This document shows positions 1-8,284 of a stretch of 64,000 bases of DNA, one piece after another. Both the position numbers and the translations under genes were made by a program. The stretch comes from Rhodopseudomonas boonkerdii. GTDB taxonomy: Bacteria > Pseudomonadota > Alphaproteobacteria > Rhizobiales > Xanthobacteraceae. Within the stretch, counting starts at the first letter, position 1. Each line of letters starts with the position of its first letter. A model generated the notes under the pieces. The model saw nothing but the letters and a program-made list of their open reading frames with translations, did no database searches and was not told the DNA's origin. The stretch spans positions 3,224,001-3,288,000 of the forward strand of contig NZ_CP036537.1 of the NCBI RefSeq assembly GCF_021184025.1, written 5' to 3'.

Positions 1-345
1 CGATCCGAAGGAAAGAAGCGCGCCGTTTTCGAGCACAATCAAAAGACCGACCGTTAGAAAGATCTGGGCCACGGACGGCGCTTTCAGCACGCGCGAGATC
101 AGCTGCCCCTGCACCAGCCATCCCAGCGCAAACGCCACCGCAAATGACAGTGGCGCCGCCAGAACGGGATCGAGGCCGAGATAGGCCCAGGCAAACCATG
201 ATACGAACATGCCGATCATCAGGAATTCTGCTTGCGCGAAATTCACAATGCCCATCACGCCGTAGACGAGTGTCAGGCCAATCGAGATGACGGCGTAAAC
301 GCCGCCAACCAGGAGGCCGTCCAATATCGCTTGAATGAACGACAC
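1..345 (-). CDS. livH: Branched-chain amino acid ABC transporter permease, LivH type (partial)
   Basis: Inner-membrane permease of a HAAT-family ABC importer. Only the first 115 codons are present; the gene runs off the left edge. Translation from the GTG at 345 gives a hydrophobic protein with the typical LivH opening (FIQAILDGLLVGGVYAVISI) and the conserved stretch YGVMGIVNFAQAEFLMIG. The GTG is preceded by AGAAGA as ribosome binding site. It starts 20 bases after the stop of the binding-protein gene, so the two form an operon. The substrate need not be an amino acid, because this family also imports aromatic and carboxylic acids. Confidence 0.9.
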   Translation of the reverse strand, partial: MSFIQAILDGLLVGGVYAVISIGLTLVYGVMGIVNFAQAEFLMIGMFVSWFAWAYLGLDPVLAAPLSFAVAFALGWLVQGQLISRVLKAPSVAQIFLTVGLLIVLENGALLSFGS

Positions 346-365
346 GATCTTCTTTCGCTAAATGA

Positions 366-1589
366 TCAGGAATTCCACTCGGCCGTGCCTTTGGCCACTT
401 CCTTCGGCCAGACGGTCACGAGCTCTTTCTTGCGCCACTGCACCATCACCGGGATCGACGCGGTGTTGAGGCCTGTGCTGTCGAACTGCACGGCACCGCC
501 GGTCATCGCATTGGTCCAGCCGCCAGTGAATTTCCCACCGCGCAGTGCCATTGTGACGTCCTCGGCCTTGGCCGACTTCGCTTTCTCGATGGCCTGCACC
601 AGCACATCCAGCGCGACGGCATGCTCGAGCGCCTCGTGCACCATGAAGTAACCGAAGCGCTTGCGGAAACGATCGGTGAGACTCGTGTCGAGGTCATAAT
701 TGGCTGGGGCGATCGACAACACGCCTTCCGCGAATTCACCAAGCCCTTTCTCGAAATCCGGGATCACATAACCGGCGGCACCGCCGATGGCCGGAATAGT
801 GATGCGCTGCTGGCGCATGGTACGGATGAGCAGCAAGCTGTCATTCAGATAGGAGACCGGAAAAACCGCCTGAGCACCCGACGCGCGCAGCTTGTTGATC
901 AGCGGCGTCGTATCGGTGATTCCCAGCGGATAGGCATCGTCCATCACCAGTTCGATATTCGCCGCCTTGGCAGCCGCGCGAAGACCGCCAGCCTGGGCGG
1001 TGCCATAGGCCGTGTCCTCATACATGATCGCGATCTTGTCGATCTTGGTGCCCGCCGCTTGCGCGATCGCGACGGTGTAATCGAGCTGGGCCTTGCCGAG
1101 CGCCGATGCCTTGGCAACGACCTGGAAGATGTTCTTGAAACCGCGCCCGGTAATCTGGTCCGCGAATGACATCGTCAGCAGCGGGATATCGCGCCGCTCG
1201 GTGACTTCGGAGATCGCAATGGTCAGCGACGACGCGAAGGCGCCGAGAATGGCCGTCACTTCGTTCTGGCTGATCATGCGCTGGGCGACGGTGCCGGCCG
1301 TGGTCGGCGTCGACGTCGCGTCGGCGACGATCAGATTGATCTTCGCACCGCCGAGCGCCTTGATGCCGCCGGCCGCGTTAATCTCATCCGCGACCAGCTC
1401 GATGCCGTTGCGAGAATTGATGCCGAACTGCGCATTGGCGCCCGACAGCGGCATGATCACGCCGATATTCACCTGCTTGGCCTGGGCGCGCGCCGGGGAA
1501 ACAACCCAGGGCGCCGCGATCAGCGCGGCCGACCCGGCCAGAACGGTACGGCGATCGATGCCCCCGCGCGTAGATGACGTCTTCGACAT
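366..1589 (-). CDS. ABC transporter substrate-binding protein, LivJ/Peripla_BP_6 type
   Basis: Periplasmic ligand-binding protein of 407 residues feeding the LivH-type permease downstream. The N-terminus carries a twin-arginine signal (DRRTVLAGSAALIAAPWVV, ending PARA near residue 35), so export by Tat is predicted. The mature part has the type I periplasmic-binding fold opening (VNIGVIMPLSGANAQFG) seen in branched-chain amino acid and aromatic acid binding proteins. GGAGGAAA precedes the ATG. The gene diverges from a GntR regulator and a small catabolic cluster, so the ligand may be a carboxylate or aromatic acid degraded by those enzymes; this is inference. Confidence 0.9.
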   Translation of the reverse strand: MSKTSSTRGGIDRRTVLAGSAALIAAPWVVSPARAQAKQVNIGVIMPLSGANAQFGINSRNGIELVADEINAAGGIKALGGAKINLIVADATSTPTTAGTVAQRMISQNEVTAILGAFASSLTIAISEVTERRDIPLLTMSFADQITGRGFKNIFQVVAKASALGKAQLDYTVAIAQAAGTKIDKIAIMYEDTAYGTAQAGGLRAAAKAANIELVMDDAYPLGITDTTPLINKLRASGAQAVFPVSYLNDSLLLIRTMRQQRITIPAIGGAAGYVIPDFEKGLGEFAEGVLSIAPANYDLDTSLTDRFRKRFGYFMVHEALEHAVALDVLVQAIEKAKSAKAEDVTMALRGGKFTGGWTNAMTGGAVQFDSTGLNTASIPVMVQWRKKELVTVWPKEVAKGTAEWNS

Positions 1590-1651
1590 GGCAGTTTCCT
1601 CCGATGGGCGCCTTAAGGCTTACCTCATGGGGAACACAAATCAGACAGGCG

Positions 1652-1693
1652 GTCAAGCTGCTTGACAGATTGTCTGACAAGAGGTCAATTGAC
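1652..1693. promoter_or_regulatory. Three tandem palindromes in the liv/gntR divergent promoter
   Basis: Three inverted repeats stand in a row just before the gntR start: GTCAAGC-T-GCTTGAC (1652-1666), TTGTC-T-GACAA (1670-1680) and the perfect GTCAATTGAC (1684-1693). Their centres are 16 and 13-14 bp apart, and the last lies between the gntR Shine-Dalgarno GAGG and the ATG. FCD-type GntR proteins usually bind short palindromes and repress themselves and their neighbours. These are therefore the likely operators for both the transporter and gntR. Binding is inferred. Confidence 0.6.
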
Positions 1694-1695
1694 GC

Positions 1696-2376
1696 ATGGC
1701 AGAAAACGACTCGGACCTGAACGTCACGCGCGAAACGACGAGCCTGCGCCAGCTGGTGGAAAATCGGCTGCGATCAGCGATTGGCAGCGGCCGCTTCAAA
1801 CCGGGCCAGCGGCTGATCGAGCGCGAACTCTGCGAACAGACCGGTGTGGGCCGCACGTCGATCCGCGAGGCCCTGCGGCAGCTCGAAGCCGAAGGCCTCG
1901 TCACAACGATCCCGCATCGGGGCCCCGTCGTCAGCACGATCACCGTCGAAGAAGCGGCACAGCTTTACGATCTGCGCGGATTGCTGGAAGGTTATGCGGG
2001 CCGCGAATGTGCACGGCGCCGCGACCCGGAAATCATCGCACGCTTGCGCAAGCAGTTCGTGAGGATGGGCGAAGTCGCAGGCCAGGAAGACCGGAGCGAC
2101 CTTCTCGCCGCCAAGACCGAATTCTACGCTGCACTGCTCGAAGGCTGTGGCAACGGTTTCGTCGAGCGCTTCCTGAAAATGCTGCTTAACCGCGTCACGG
2201 TCCTGCGCATGACATCCATGACGCAGGCCAACCGGATCGGCACCAGTCTGCACGAGATCGAGACGATCCTGACCGCCATTGAAAATGGCGACGAGGCAGG
2301 CGCTGAACGCGCCTGCGTTCTGCACATTCAGAACGCCGCAAAGGTCGCGCTCGACGCTCTCAGCCGCAGCGACTGA
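1696..2376 (+). CDS. GntR-family transcriptional regulator (FCD domain)
   Basis: DNA-binding regulator of 226 residues. The N-terminal winged helix-turn-helix occupies about residues 17-75 (LIERELCEQTGVGRTSIREA, then LRQLEAEGLV and HRGPVVS), and the rest is an all-helical FCD ligand-binding domain (YDLRGLLEGYAGRECARR onward). The family senses small carboxylates. The gene diverges from the ABC transporter and is followed, 51 bases on, by a dehydrogenase and a hydrolase, so it probably controls uptake and breakdown of one substrate. Palindromes at 1652-1693 are its candidate operators. Confidence 0.93.
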   Translation: MAENDSDLNVTRETTSLRQLVENRLRSAIGSGRFKPGQRLIERELCEQTGVGRTSIREALRQLEAEGLVTTIPHRGPVVSTITVEEAAQLYDLRGLLEGYAGRECARRRDPEIIARLRKQFVRMGEVAGQEDRSDLLAAKTEFYAALLEGCGNGFVERFLKMLLNRVTVLRMTSMTQANRIGTSLHEIETILTAIENGDEAGAERACVLHIQNAAKVALDALSRSD

Positions 2377-2427
2377 CACCAGACCACATCAATAAATCAC
2401 GACACGAACAATCGTAGAGGAACGCCC

Positions 2428-3318
2428 GTGACGAATTCAGCAGCAATCATCCCGCCCGCCAAAGTGACCGTGATCGGACTTGGCAATATGGGCCGGCCGA
2501 TGGCCGCCTGTATCGCCCGCGCGGGATTTCAGGTGATGGGCTTCGACCTGTCAACGGATGCGCGAAATGCCTTCGCAAAGGAAGGCGGCAATGCCGCTGC
2601 GACGATCGATGAAGCGATCGTTGATGCCGCGGCGATCGTGACGCTGCTTCCGGACGGCAAGATCGTGCGTGCCGCTATCGAAGGCTTTAAAGCCAAGCTG
2701 GCCAGAGGCACCGTGATCATCGACATGAGCTCCTCCGCTCCACTCGGCACCCGCGCCCTCGGCGAAGAGCTGATCGCGGAAGGTTTTGAGTTCATCGATG
2801 CGCCGGTCTCCGGCGGCGTGAAGCGCGCCATCAGCGGCACGCTGGCGATCATGGCCGGTGGCGCTCACGCGACCATCGACCGCGCTGACAGGATCCTGCT
2901 CTCCATGGGCCCTGCCGCTTTCCGCACCGGCCCGCTCGGCTCCGGCCACGCCGCCAAAGCGCTCAACAACTACGTCTCGGCCGCAGGTCTCGCCGCTGCG
3001 GCAGAAGCGCTCGCCATCGGAAGCAAATTCGGTATCGAACCGAACACGCTCGTGGACGTGCTGAATGCCTCGACCGGCCGCAATAATTCAACCGAGAACA
3101 AGCTCAAACAGTTCATGATCTCGGAGAGTTATGCGTCTGGCTTCGCTATGGCGCTGATGGCGAAGGACATTCAGACCGCCGACGAGCTCGCGCATCAGAT
3201 CGGCGTCAAAGCGCCCCTCGCCGATGAAATCACGGCCATGTGGAACAACGCGCTCAAGCAGCTCGGGCCTAAGTCTGATCACACCGAGATCGGCCGCTAT
3301 CTCACCGCGGACAAGTGA
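2428..3318 (+). CDS. NAD(P)-dependent oxidoreductase, 3-hydroxyisobutyrate dehydrogenase family
   Basis: Beta-hydroxyacid dehydrogenase of 296 residues starting at GTG (AGAGG upstream). Visible motifs are the Rossmann GLGNMG at 18-23, the substrate-binding DAPVSGG at 124-130 and the catalytic lysine K177 in GHAAKALNN. The family oxidises short hydroxyacids such as 3-hydroxyisobutyrate, tartronate semialdehyde or L-threonate; the exact substrate cannot be read from the sequence. It lies between the GntR gene and the hydrolase on the same strand, 9 bases before the latter, consistent with a catabolic operon. Confidence 0.9.
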   Translation: MTNSAAIIPPAKVTVIGLGNMGRPMAACIARAGFQVMGFDLSTDARNAFAKEGGNAAATIDEAIVDAAAIVTLLPDGKIVRAAIEGFKAKLARGTVIIDMSSSAPLGTRALGEELIAEGFEFIDAPVSGGVKRAISGTLAIMAGGAHATIDRADRILLSMGPAAFRTGPLGSGHAAKALNNYVSAAGLAAAAEALAIGSKFGIEPNTLVDVLNASTGRNNSTENKLKQFMISESYASGFAMALMAKDIQTADELAHQIGVKAPLADEITAMWNNALKQLGPKSDHTEIGRYLTADK

Positions 3319-3327
3319 GCCACATCG

Positions 3328-4548
3328 ATGTCCGTCTTCGAACGGCTCGTCGATCATCTGACAGCGGCGCTCGTCAAGCCGGAAGTCGAAGCATTTTCGC
3401 GCGGCCTTTCGCTGCGCGTGCGCTTTACGGTCGGCGACCAGGCTCATGACGTCATCATCGGCACGCCGCCTGCCGATTCCAATACCGCCAGCGAGATCGG
3501 GATTACGGCCAGCGCCGATGATTGGGCTCTCGTGCTCGCCGAGCCGGCGCCGCCGACCTATCATTCCTTTTCGTCGATCCAGTTGCGCAACTCGCGCTTC
3601 ACGATCACCGGCGATCCTCTCGCGATCGCGCAGGCCCGTGCCTGCTTCGAGGCGATCTTCGCCAATCTCACATCCTATCATGGAGTCGAATCGCCATTCG
3701 CGGATCTCAGCCGTTTGACCGGCAGCTATCACAGCATCACGAACGCCGCAGGCCGGACCGCGCAGATCTATAGCGAGGAAGCCGGCGCTGGCACACCTGT
3801 GCTCTGCCTGCACACGGCCGGCGCCGATACCCGCCAGTTTCATGGCGTGATGTGTGACCCCGCCCTTGGCGACGATTGGCGTCTGATCGGCTTCGACATG
3901 CCCTTTCACGGCCGCTCGATGCCCCCGGCCGGCTGGACCGGTGAGGCCTATCTGCTCAATCAGCAGACCTATCTCGACTGGTGCGTCAGTTTTATCGAGC
4001 AGATCGTTCGCGAACCGGTCATCGTCATGGGGTGCTCGATGGGCGCCGGCATCGCCATGGTGCTCGCCGCCGAGCGGCCAGATCTCGTTCGGGCGGTGAT
4101 CGCACTGGAAGCACCGCTGCGACCGCGGGGGCGCCGCAACGGCTATCTTACCCATGCCAAGGTCAATGGCGGCTGGCATTCCGCAGCCTATGTGCGCGGC
4201 CTGCTCGGACCGCGCAGCCCGGCGGAACTGCGCCGCCGAGCCGCCTATATCTATTCGCAAGGTGCACCCGGCATCTATGACGGAGACCTCGCCTTCTATT
4301 CGGACGAGTTCGACGGCGAGCAGATTGCCAAACAGATCGACGGCAGAATCATTCCGGTGTCCCTCCTCATCGGCCACTACGACTTCTCCGCAACGGTCGA
4401 TGACGCCTATCAACTCGCCGGATGGATCGAGCATGCACGCGTCATCGAAATGCCGGAACTCGGGCATTTTCCAATGACGGAGAATCCGGCAGAGATGCTG
4501 CGCTATCTGCGGCCTGTATTCGCGTCGCTGAAGCGGTCAGTCGGATGA
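3328..4548 (+). CDS. Alpha/beta hydrolase with N-terminal extension
   Basis: Predicted esterase or C-C hydrolase of 406 residues. Residues 155-405 form an alpha/beta-hydrolase fold with nucleophile elbow GCSMG (S237), an acid candidate D352 in GHYDFS, H380 in ELGHFPM, and an oxyanion-side segment LHTAGADTRQF. The first 120 residues are an extra domain not typical of the family; its shape recalls SCP2-like lipid-binding domains, but I cannot confirm that. It begins 9 bases after the dehydrogenase stop, so the two are co-transcribed. It may release the hydroxyacid oxidised by the neighbour; this is inference. Confidence 0.85.
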   Translation: MSVFERLVDHLTAALVKPEVEAFSRGLSLRVRFTVGDQAHDVIIGTPPADSNTASEIGITASADDWALVLAEPAPPTYHSFSSIQLRNSRFTITGDPLAIAQARACFEAIFANLTSYHGVESPFADLSRLTGSYHSITNAAGRTAQIYSEEAGAGTPVLCLHTAGADTRQFHGVMCDPALGDDWRLIGFDMPFHGRSMPPAGWTGEAYLLNQQTYLDWCVSFIEQIVREPVIVMGCSMGAGIAMVLAAERPDLVRAVIALEAPLRPRGRRNGYLTHAKVNGGWHSAAYVRGLLGPRSPAELRRRAAYIYSQGAPGIYDGDLAFYSDEFDGEQIAKQIDGRIIPVSLLIGHYDFSATVDDAYQLAGWIEHARVIEMPELGHFPMTENPAEMLRYLRPVFASLKRSVG

Positions 4549-4581
4549 GGCAGCTCACTCGCTGCCGCAAATCTTATATCG

Positions 4582-5991
4582 TCAAAGGAGAGACGCCGAC
4601 CGCGCCCCATCGCTCTCCACCAGATCGTCATCATGCCATTCGTCCCGAGGAAGAAGCGCCATGATAAACTCAGATCCGCCTCCCGCTCGATCGCATACTT
4701 CCACGTCGCCTCCGTGTGCTTCCACGATCCGCTTGACGATCGCCAATCCAAGACCGACAGAGCCTGCGCGTCGATCGCGCCGCCAAAACCTCTGAAAGAT
4801 CAGCGCTCTCTCGCCTACCGGAATGCCCGGACCACGATCAAGAACGCTTACGCAACTGCTGCTCCTGACGACGAGTTCGACGACCGAGCCATCACGGGTA
4901 TGCCTCAGCGCATTTTCAACCAGATTTCGGATCGCACGACGCAACATCTCGGCATTTCCCGGGATAACATCGAGATTGCGAGCGCTGGTGACCGATATCT
5001 GCTTTCCCTGGGAAAGCGCGAGCGGAGTGAGAAAAGCAGCGATCTCCACGCAGATGTCGTGCAAACTCACCTTCTCGTTCCAATCGATAACGACCGTTTC
5101 GAGATCTGCCGCATCCAGCAATTGATTCACGACACGGGTCATCCCCACAACGTCGTCGTTCAACGTGCTCCTAGTCGCCTTGTCAGACAAAGTCTCGATC
5201 CTGCCGCGAAGGATGGTCAAAGGCGTTCGAAGCTCGTGCGCCACATCGGCAGCGAAATCGCGCTGGGCTCGGAAAGCACGTTCAAGACGATCAAAAGCCT
5301 GATTCACAGCGACAACCAGCGGCCTGATCTCAATCGGGATATTCCGCACGGGAAGCCGCAGATCAATCCTTTCTGGTCCGATACTGCGGGCTTTCGCTGA
5401 CGCATCCAGCAAGGGACGCACCGCACGACGAAGGATCAGAAAATCCACCGCGACAAGAAATATGAGCACTGGCGCAGTGATCCAGCCGACCTGATTGAAG
5501 TAGTTTGCAACCAGATCATCGACGATGACATCGCGATGAGATAAATTCTCCGAGACCTGTACCCAGACGCTCCGGCCATCCAGACTCCGTTTCATGCTTA
5601 CGCCGGCTATGGTACGAGCCCCCCGCGTCGTGGTCTCTTGATAAAACGATGTTGTTTTACCATCGTCATCGACAGGGTAGAGATGCGTTTCATCCGGTCG
5701 CGAGGAGAAAAGAGTTACGCCCGCGTCGTCAAGAATAACGTAGGAATAGCGTCCATAGGCTTGCGAATACTGATCGCGCAGTCCAGCCGGCAAGTCGAGT
5801 GACCACCCTCCTTCCTTGCGCTTAAGATGATCGACGATGCGTAATGCCTTATCCTTCAGAGCATCCTGCTGCAGTTGATCGACATCAGCGTCGAGCGTCT
5901 TGTAGAGCATCAACGGCAGAATGACCGCAGCACAGACAATCGCTATCGTGTGAAGGAACACGACCTGAAGCATAATGGAACGAAATCGCAT
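4582..5991 (-). CDS. Two-component sensor histidine kinase
   Basis: Membrane sensor of 469 residues in the TctE/QseC style. A transmembrane helix at about 7-29, a periplasmic domain of roughly 140 residues and a second helix at about 169-187 are followed by a HAMP-like linker. The HisKA box is DVAHELRTPL with H252, the N box is NLVENALRHT (N356, N360), and the G boxes are DRGPGIP and GLGLAIV. It phosphorylates the response regulator encoded 4 bases upstream. The pair diverges from an RND efflux operon, which it probably controls. The periplasmic signal is unknown; metals, organic acids or antimicrobials are possible. Confidence 0.93.
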   Translation of the reverse strand: MRFRSIMLQVVFLHTIAIVCAAVILPLMLYKTLDADVDQLQQDALKDKALRIVDHLKRKEGGWSLDLPAGLRDQYSQAYGRYSYVILDDAGVTLFSSRPDETHLYPVDDDGKTTSFYQETTTRGARTIAGVSMKRSLDGRSVWVQVSENLSHRDVIVDDLVANYFNQVGWITAPVLIFLVAVDFLILRRAVRPLLDASAKARSIGPERIDLRLPVRNIPIEIRPLVVAVNQAFDRLERAFRAQRDFAADVAHELRTPLTILRGRIETLSDKATRSTLNDDVVGMTRVVNQLLDAADLETVVIDWNEKVSLHDICVEIAAFLTPLALSQGKQISVTSARNLDVIPGNAEMLRRAIRNLVENALRHTRDGSVVELVVRSSSCVSVLDRGPGIPVGERALIFQRFWRRDRRAGSVGLGLAIVKRIVEAHGGDVEVCDRAGGGSEFIMALLPRDEWHDDDLVESDGARSASLL

Positions 5992-5995
5992 GAGC

Positions 5996-6670
5996 TCAGG
6001 AGTCTTCCGTTAAAATGTATCCCACTCCGCGAACGTTCAAGATCTTCACGCGCGCGTTCATTGCAGCCAGCTGCCGTCGCACCCGGTGCACATAAACCTC
6101 AACGGCGTTCGACCCCACCTCTCCCGACAGGCCGAAGATTTGATCTTCCATGATCTTCCTCGACACAACACTGCCCTTGCGTCTGAGCAACATTTCCATC
6201 ACTTCGAACTCGCGCCCGAACAGTATTCTCGGTTGCCCATCGACAAGAAGTTGCTTCCCTTCTGTGTCGAGCACCATGTTCGATAAGGACAATGACCGCC
6301 CCAGGAGCTGATCGGGCCTGCGTAGAAGAGCTTCGATCCTCGCAACCAGCTCCTCGAATGCAAATGGCTTCACCAGATAATCGTCTGCCCCGGTCCGCAG
6401 TCCGCTGATACGGTCCTGCACCCCTCCGCGCGCCGTAAGAACCAACACCGGGATCGGATCATTCCGAGAACGGAGCTCCCGCAGAACGAGCAGTCCATCT
6501 CCGTCCGGAAGGCCGAGATCGAGTATCAGCGCGGCATATCGCGTTGCGTTCAGCGAATCGCGCGCCGTCGCAACATCGGCGACCCAATCGCTCTCAAATC
6601 CAGCGTCCTTCAAGCCCCTCGAAATAATATCTGCAAGTTCAGGATTGTCCTCGACAACCAGTATTCGCAT
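5996..6670 (-). CDS. OmpR-family response regulator
   Basis: Regulator of 224 residues. The receiver domain (1-115) has the acidic pair E7/D8, phospho-acceptor D51 in ILDLGLPDGDG, T79 and K101 in DDYLVKPF. The C-terminal half is a winged-helix domain (VEVYVHRVRRQL, then ILNVRGVGYIL), which marks the OmpR/PhoB class. It is first in a two-gene operon with the kinase. Upstream lie phased 11-bp GTAA repeats of the type these regulators bind, between this gene and the efflux operon. Autoregulation and control of the pump are inferred. Confidence 0.95.
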   Translation of the reverse strand: MRILVVEDNPELADIISRGLKDAGFESDWVADVATARDSLNATRYAALILDLGLPDGDGLLVLRELRSRNDPIPVLVLTARGGVQDRISGLRTGADDYLVKPFAFEELVARIEALLRRPDQLLGRSLSLSNMVLDTEGKQLLVDGQPRILFGREFEVMEMLLRRKGSVVSRKIMEDQIFGLSGEVGSNAVEVYVHRVRRQLAAMNARVKILNVRGVGYILTEDS

Positions 6671-7003
6671 GCACGTGATCTCCGCAACGAAGCGGTTCTA
6701 GCGCAGCACAACCTTCCATGTCACTCGGCACGCCATTGTAAGGTTCGCGTAATCTTCATGTAAGATTCGCGTAAGCGGTTACTTCAGCTGCATATTTCTG
6801 CTTCGCCCATCGAGTACGTAAGGCGTGTGTAATTGCGCGCGCATATATGATCGGCAGCCGTACTGGCGGAATCTGAGACTGACACTCGGATATGTCATGG
6901 CGCATCAAATTGAAGGCCTAGCAGGTAGCACAATCAGCGTTTGGAAATGAGGCCGCCTTAAGGCTCGCAGCCAACTTTCCTTAAACAAGAGAGACCGACA
7001 TCG
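6671..7003. promoter_or_regulatory. Divergent promoter region with phased 11-bp GTAA repeats
   Basis: This gap separates the response regulator (minus) from the RND adaptor (plus). Four direct repeats start exactly 11 bp apart at 6738, 6749, 6760 and 6771: GTAAGGTTCGC, GTAATCTTCAT, GTAAGATTCGC, GTAAGCGGTTA. A second pair with the same step starts at 6818 (GTAAGGCGTGT) and 6829 (GTAATTGCGCG). OmpR/PhoB-class regulators bind such half-sites in head-to-tail dimers. A TATATGAT stretch near 6844 could be a -10 element for the pump operon. No gene is seen in the gap. Confidence 0.65.
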
Positions 7004-8245
7004 ATGTCGCCCGGCGCAAAGTTAGTTCAAAATCGTAATCTACTTACATTTGCAGTTGTTTCTCTCGTGACTACCGCTTCCCTCATATACTTTCTGTCGG
7101 GTTCGCATACATCGCACGCGATCGGCGAGAATCCAGGCAATCAACGCAAGAGCACCGAGCACTTTCGCCCAACCCCATCTCAGTGGGCCTCCCTGTCGGT
7201 TCAGCCCGTAACCTCCATGCGCTTTGCGCAAGAGTTCAGCACGGAGGGAAAGATTGCGATCGATGAGGATCGCGCTACGCGCGTTTACTCGCAATACGCA
7301 GGACGCATCACAAATCTCGCGGTTGGAACCGGTGATACCGTACAGAAAGGACAGCTTCTTTTCGTCATCGAAGCCGCGGATTCCATCGAAGCGCAGAAGG
7401 ATTTCGTATCTGCTTTAGGCGATCTCAACAAAGCACGCTCGCAGGTCAATTTGACAACCGTGGTCGAGCGTCGTCTGAGCAGCCTCTACAAGGATAAAGC
7501 CATGTCCTTGAAGGAATGGGAAGAAGCCGACGCCAACCTGACTGCTGCAAAGAACGACTTGCGAACCGCAGAAATTGCACGACAGGCGGTCAAGAACCGG
7601 CTCAAGCTTCTCGGAAAGACCGATTCTGAGGTTGAACTTTTTGAGAAGACCGGAGTGATTTCTCCCGAAACTCCTGTGTACTCGCCCCTCGCCGGCACCG
7701 TCATACAACGTCGGATCGGACCGGGACAATATGTCGACGCTGGCGCGAGCGATACAGACCCCGTGATGCTTATCGGCGACATGTCGAAGGTTTGGCTTGT
7801 CGCCTATATTCGCGAATCCGATGCAGACCATATCCGGATCGGGCAACCTCTCAGTTTTACCGTGCTGACCTTGCCGGGCCAGGTGTTCGAGGCTCGCGTT
7901 AGCTATGTCGCATCCTCGCTCGAAGCGAGCAGCCGTCGCCTTCTCGTTCGGGCGACAGTGGAAAACTCTGGTGGTCGCCTGAAACCCGAGATGTTTGCAA
8001 CCGCCCACATCATCACCAATGAACCAACGGAATCGCCTGCGGTCCCGCGCGATGCCGTTCTCTATGAAGGCACCTCAACACGCGTATGGATTGCGCGGGA
8101 TAATGGGGAAGCCGAACTGCGTCACGTCAAGGTGGGTCTTACAAGCGGAGACATGGTGCAAATTCTGGACGGCCTGTCGGTTGGCGACAAAATCATTGCC
8201 CGCGGGAGTCTCTTCATCGATCGCGCTGCTGCACTCAGCCGTTAG
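7004..8245 (+). CDS. RND efflux periplasmic adaptor subunit (HlyD/CzcB-like)
   Basis: Membrane fusion protein of 413 residues. An N-terminal uncleaved signal or anchor (LLTFAVVSLVTTASLIYFL) is followed by a biotinyl-lipoyl-like half (GRITNLAVGTGDTVQKGQLL), a helical hairpin of about 100 residues, the second lipoyl half (YSPLAGTVIQRRIGPGQYVD) and a beta-barrel plus membrane-proximal domain. It links the inner-membrane pump to the outer-membrane channel encoded downstream. Its layout is that of CzcB/CusB-type adaptors, but I see no histidine- or methionine-rich metal-binding N-terminus. It is first in the pump operon. Confidence 0.9.
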   Translation: MSPGAKLVQNRNLLTFAVVSLVTTASLIYFLSGSHTSHAIGENPGNQRKSTEHFRPTPSQWASLSVQPVTSMRFAQEFSTEGKIAIDEDRATRVYSQYAGRITNLAVGTGDTVQKGQLLFVIEAADSIEAQKDFVSALGDLNKARSQVNLTTVVERRLSSLYKDKAMSLKEWEEADANLTAAKNDLRTAEIARQAVKNRLKLLGKTDSEVELFEKTGVISPETPVYSPLAGTVIQRRIGPGQYVDAGASDTDPVMLIGDMSKVWLVAYIRESDADHIRIGQPLSFTVLTLPGQVFEARVSYVASSLEASSRRLLVRATVENSGGRLKPEMFATAHIITNEPTESPAVPRDAVLYEGTSTRVWIARDNGEAELRHVKVGLTSGDMVQILDGLSVGDKIIARGSLFIDRAAALSR

Positions 8246-8284
8246 CTCCGAAACGCCGCCTCGCGCGAACTGAAAGTTTTTTCC

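Noticed and set aside
3088..4467. Long open frame on the minus strand opposite the alpha/beta hydrolase
   Set aside because: It mirrors the hydrolase gene in GC-rich DNA, has no family likeness, and the plus-strand protein has catalytic motifs.
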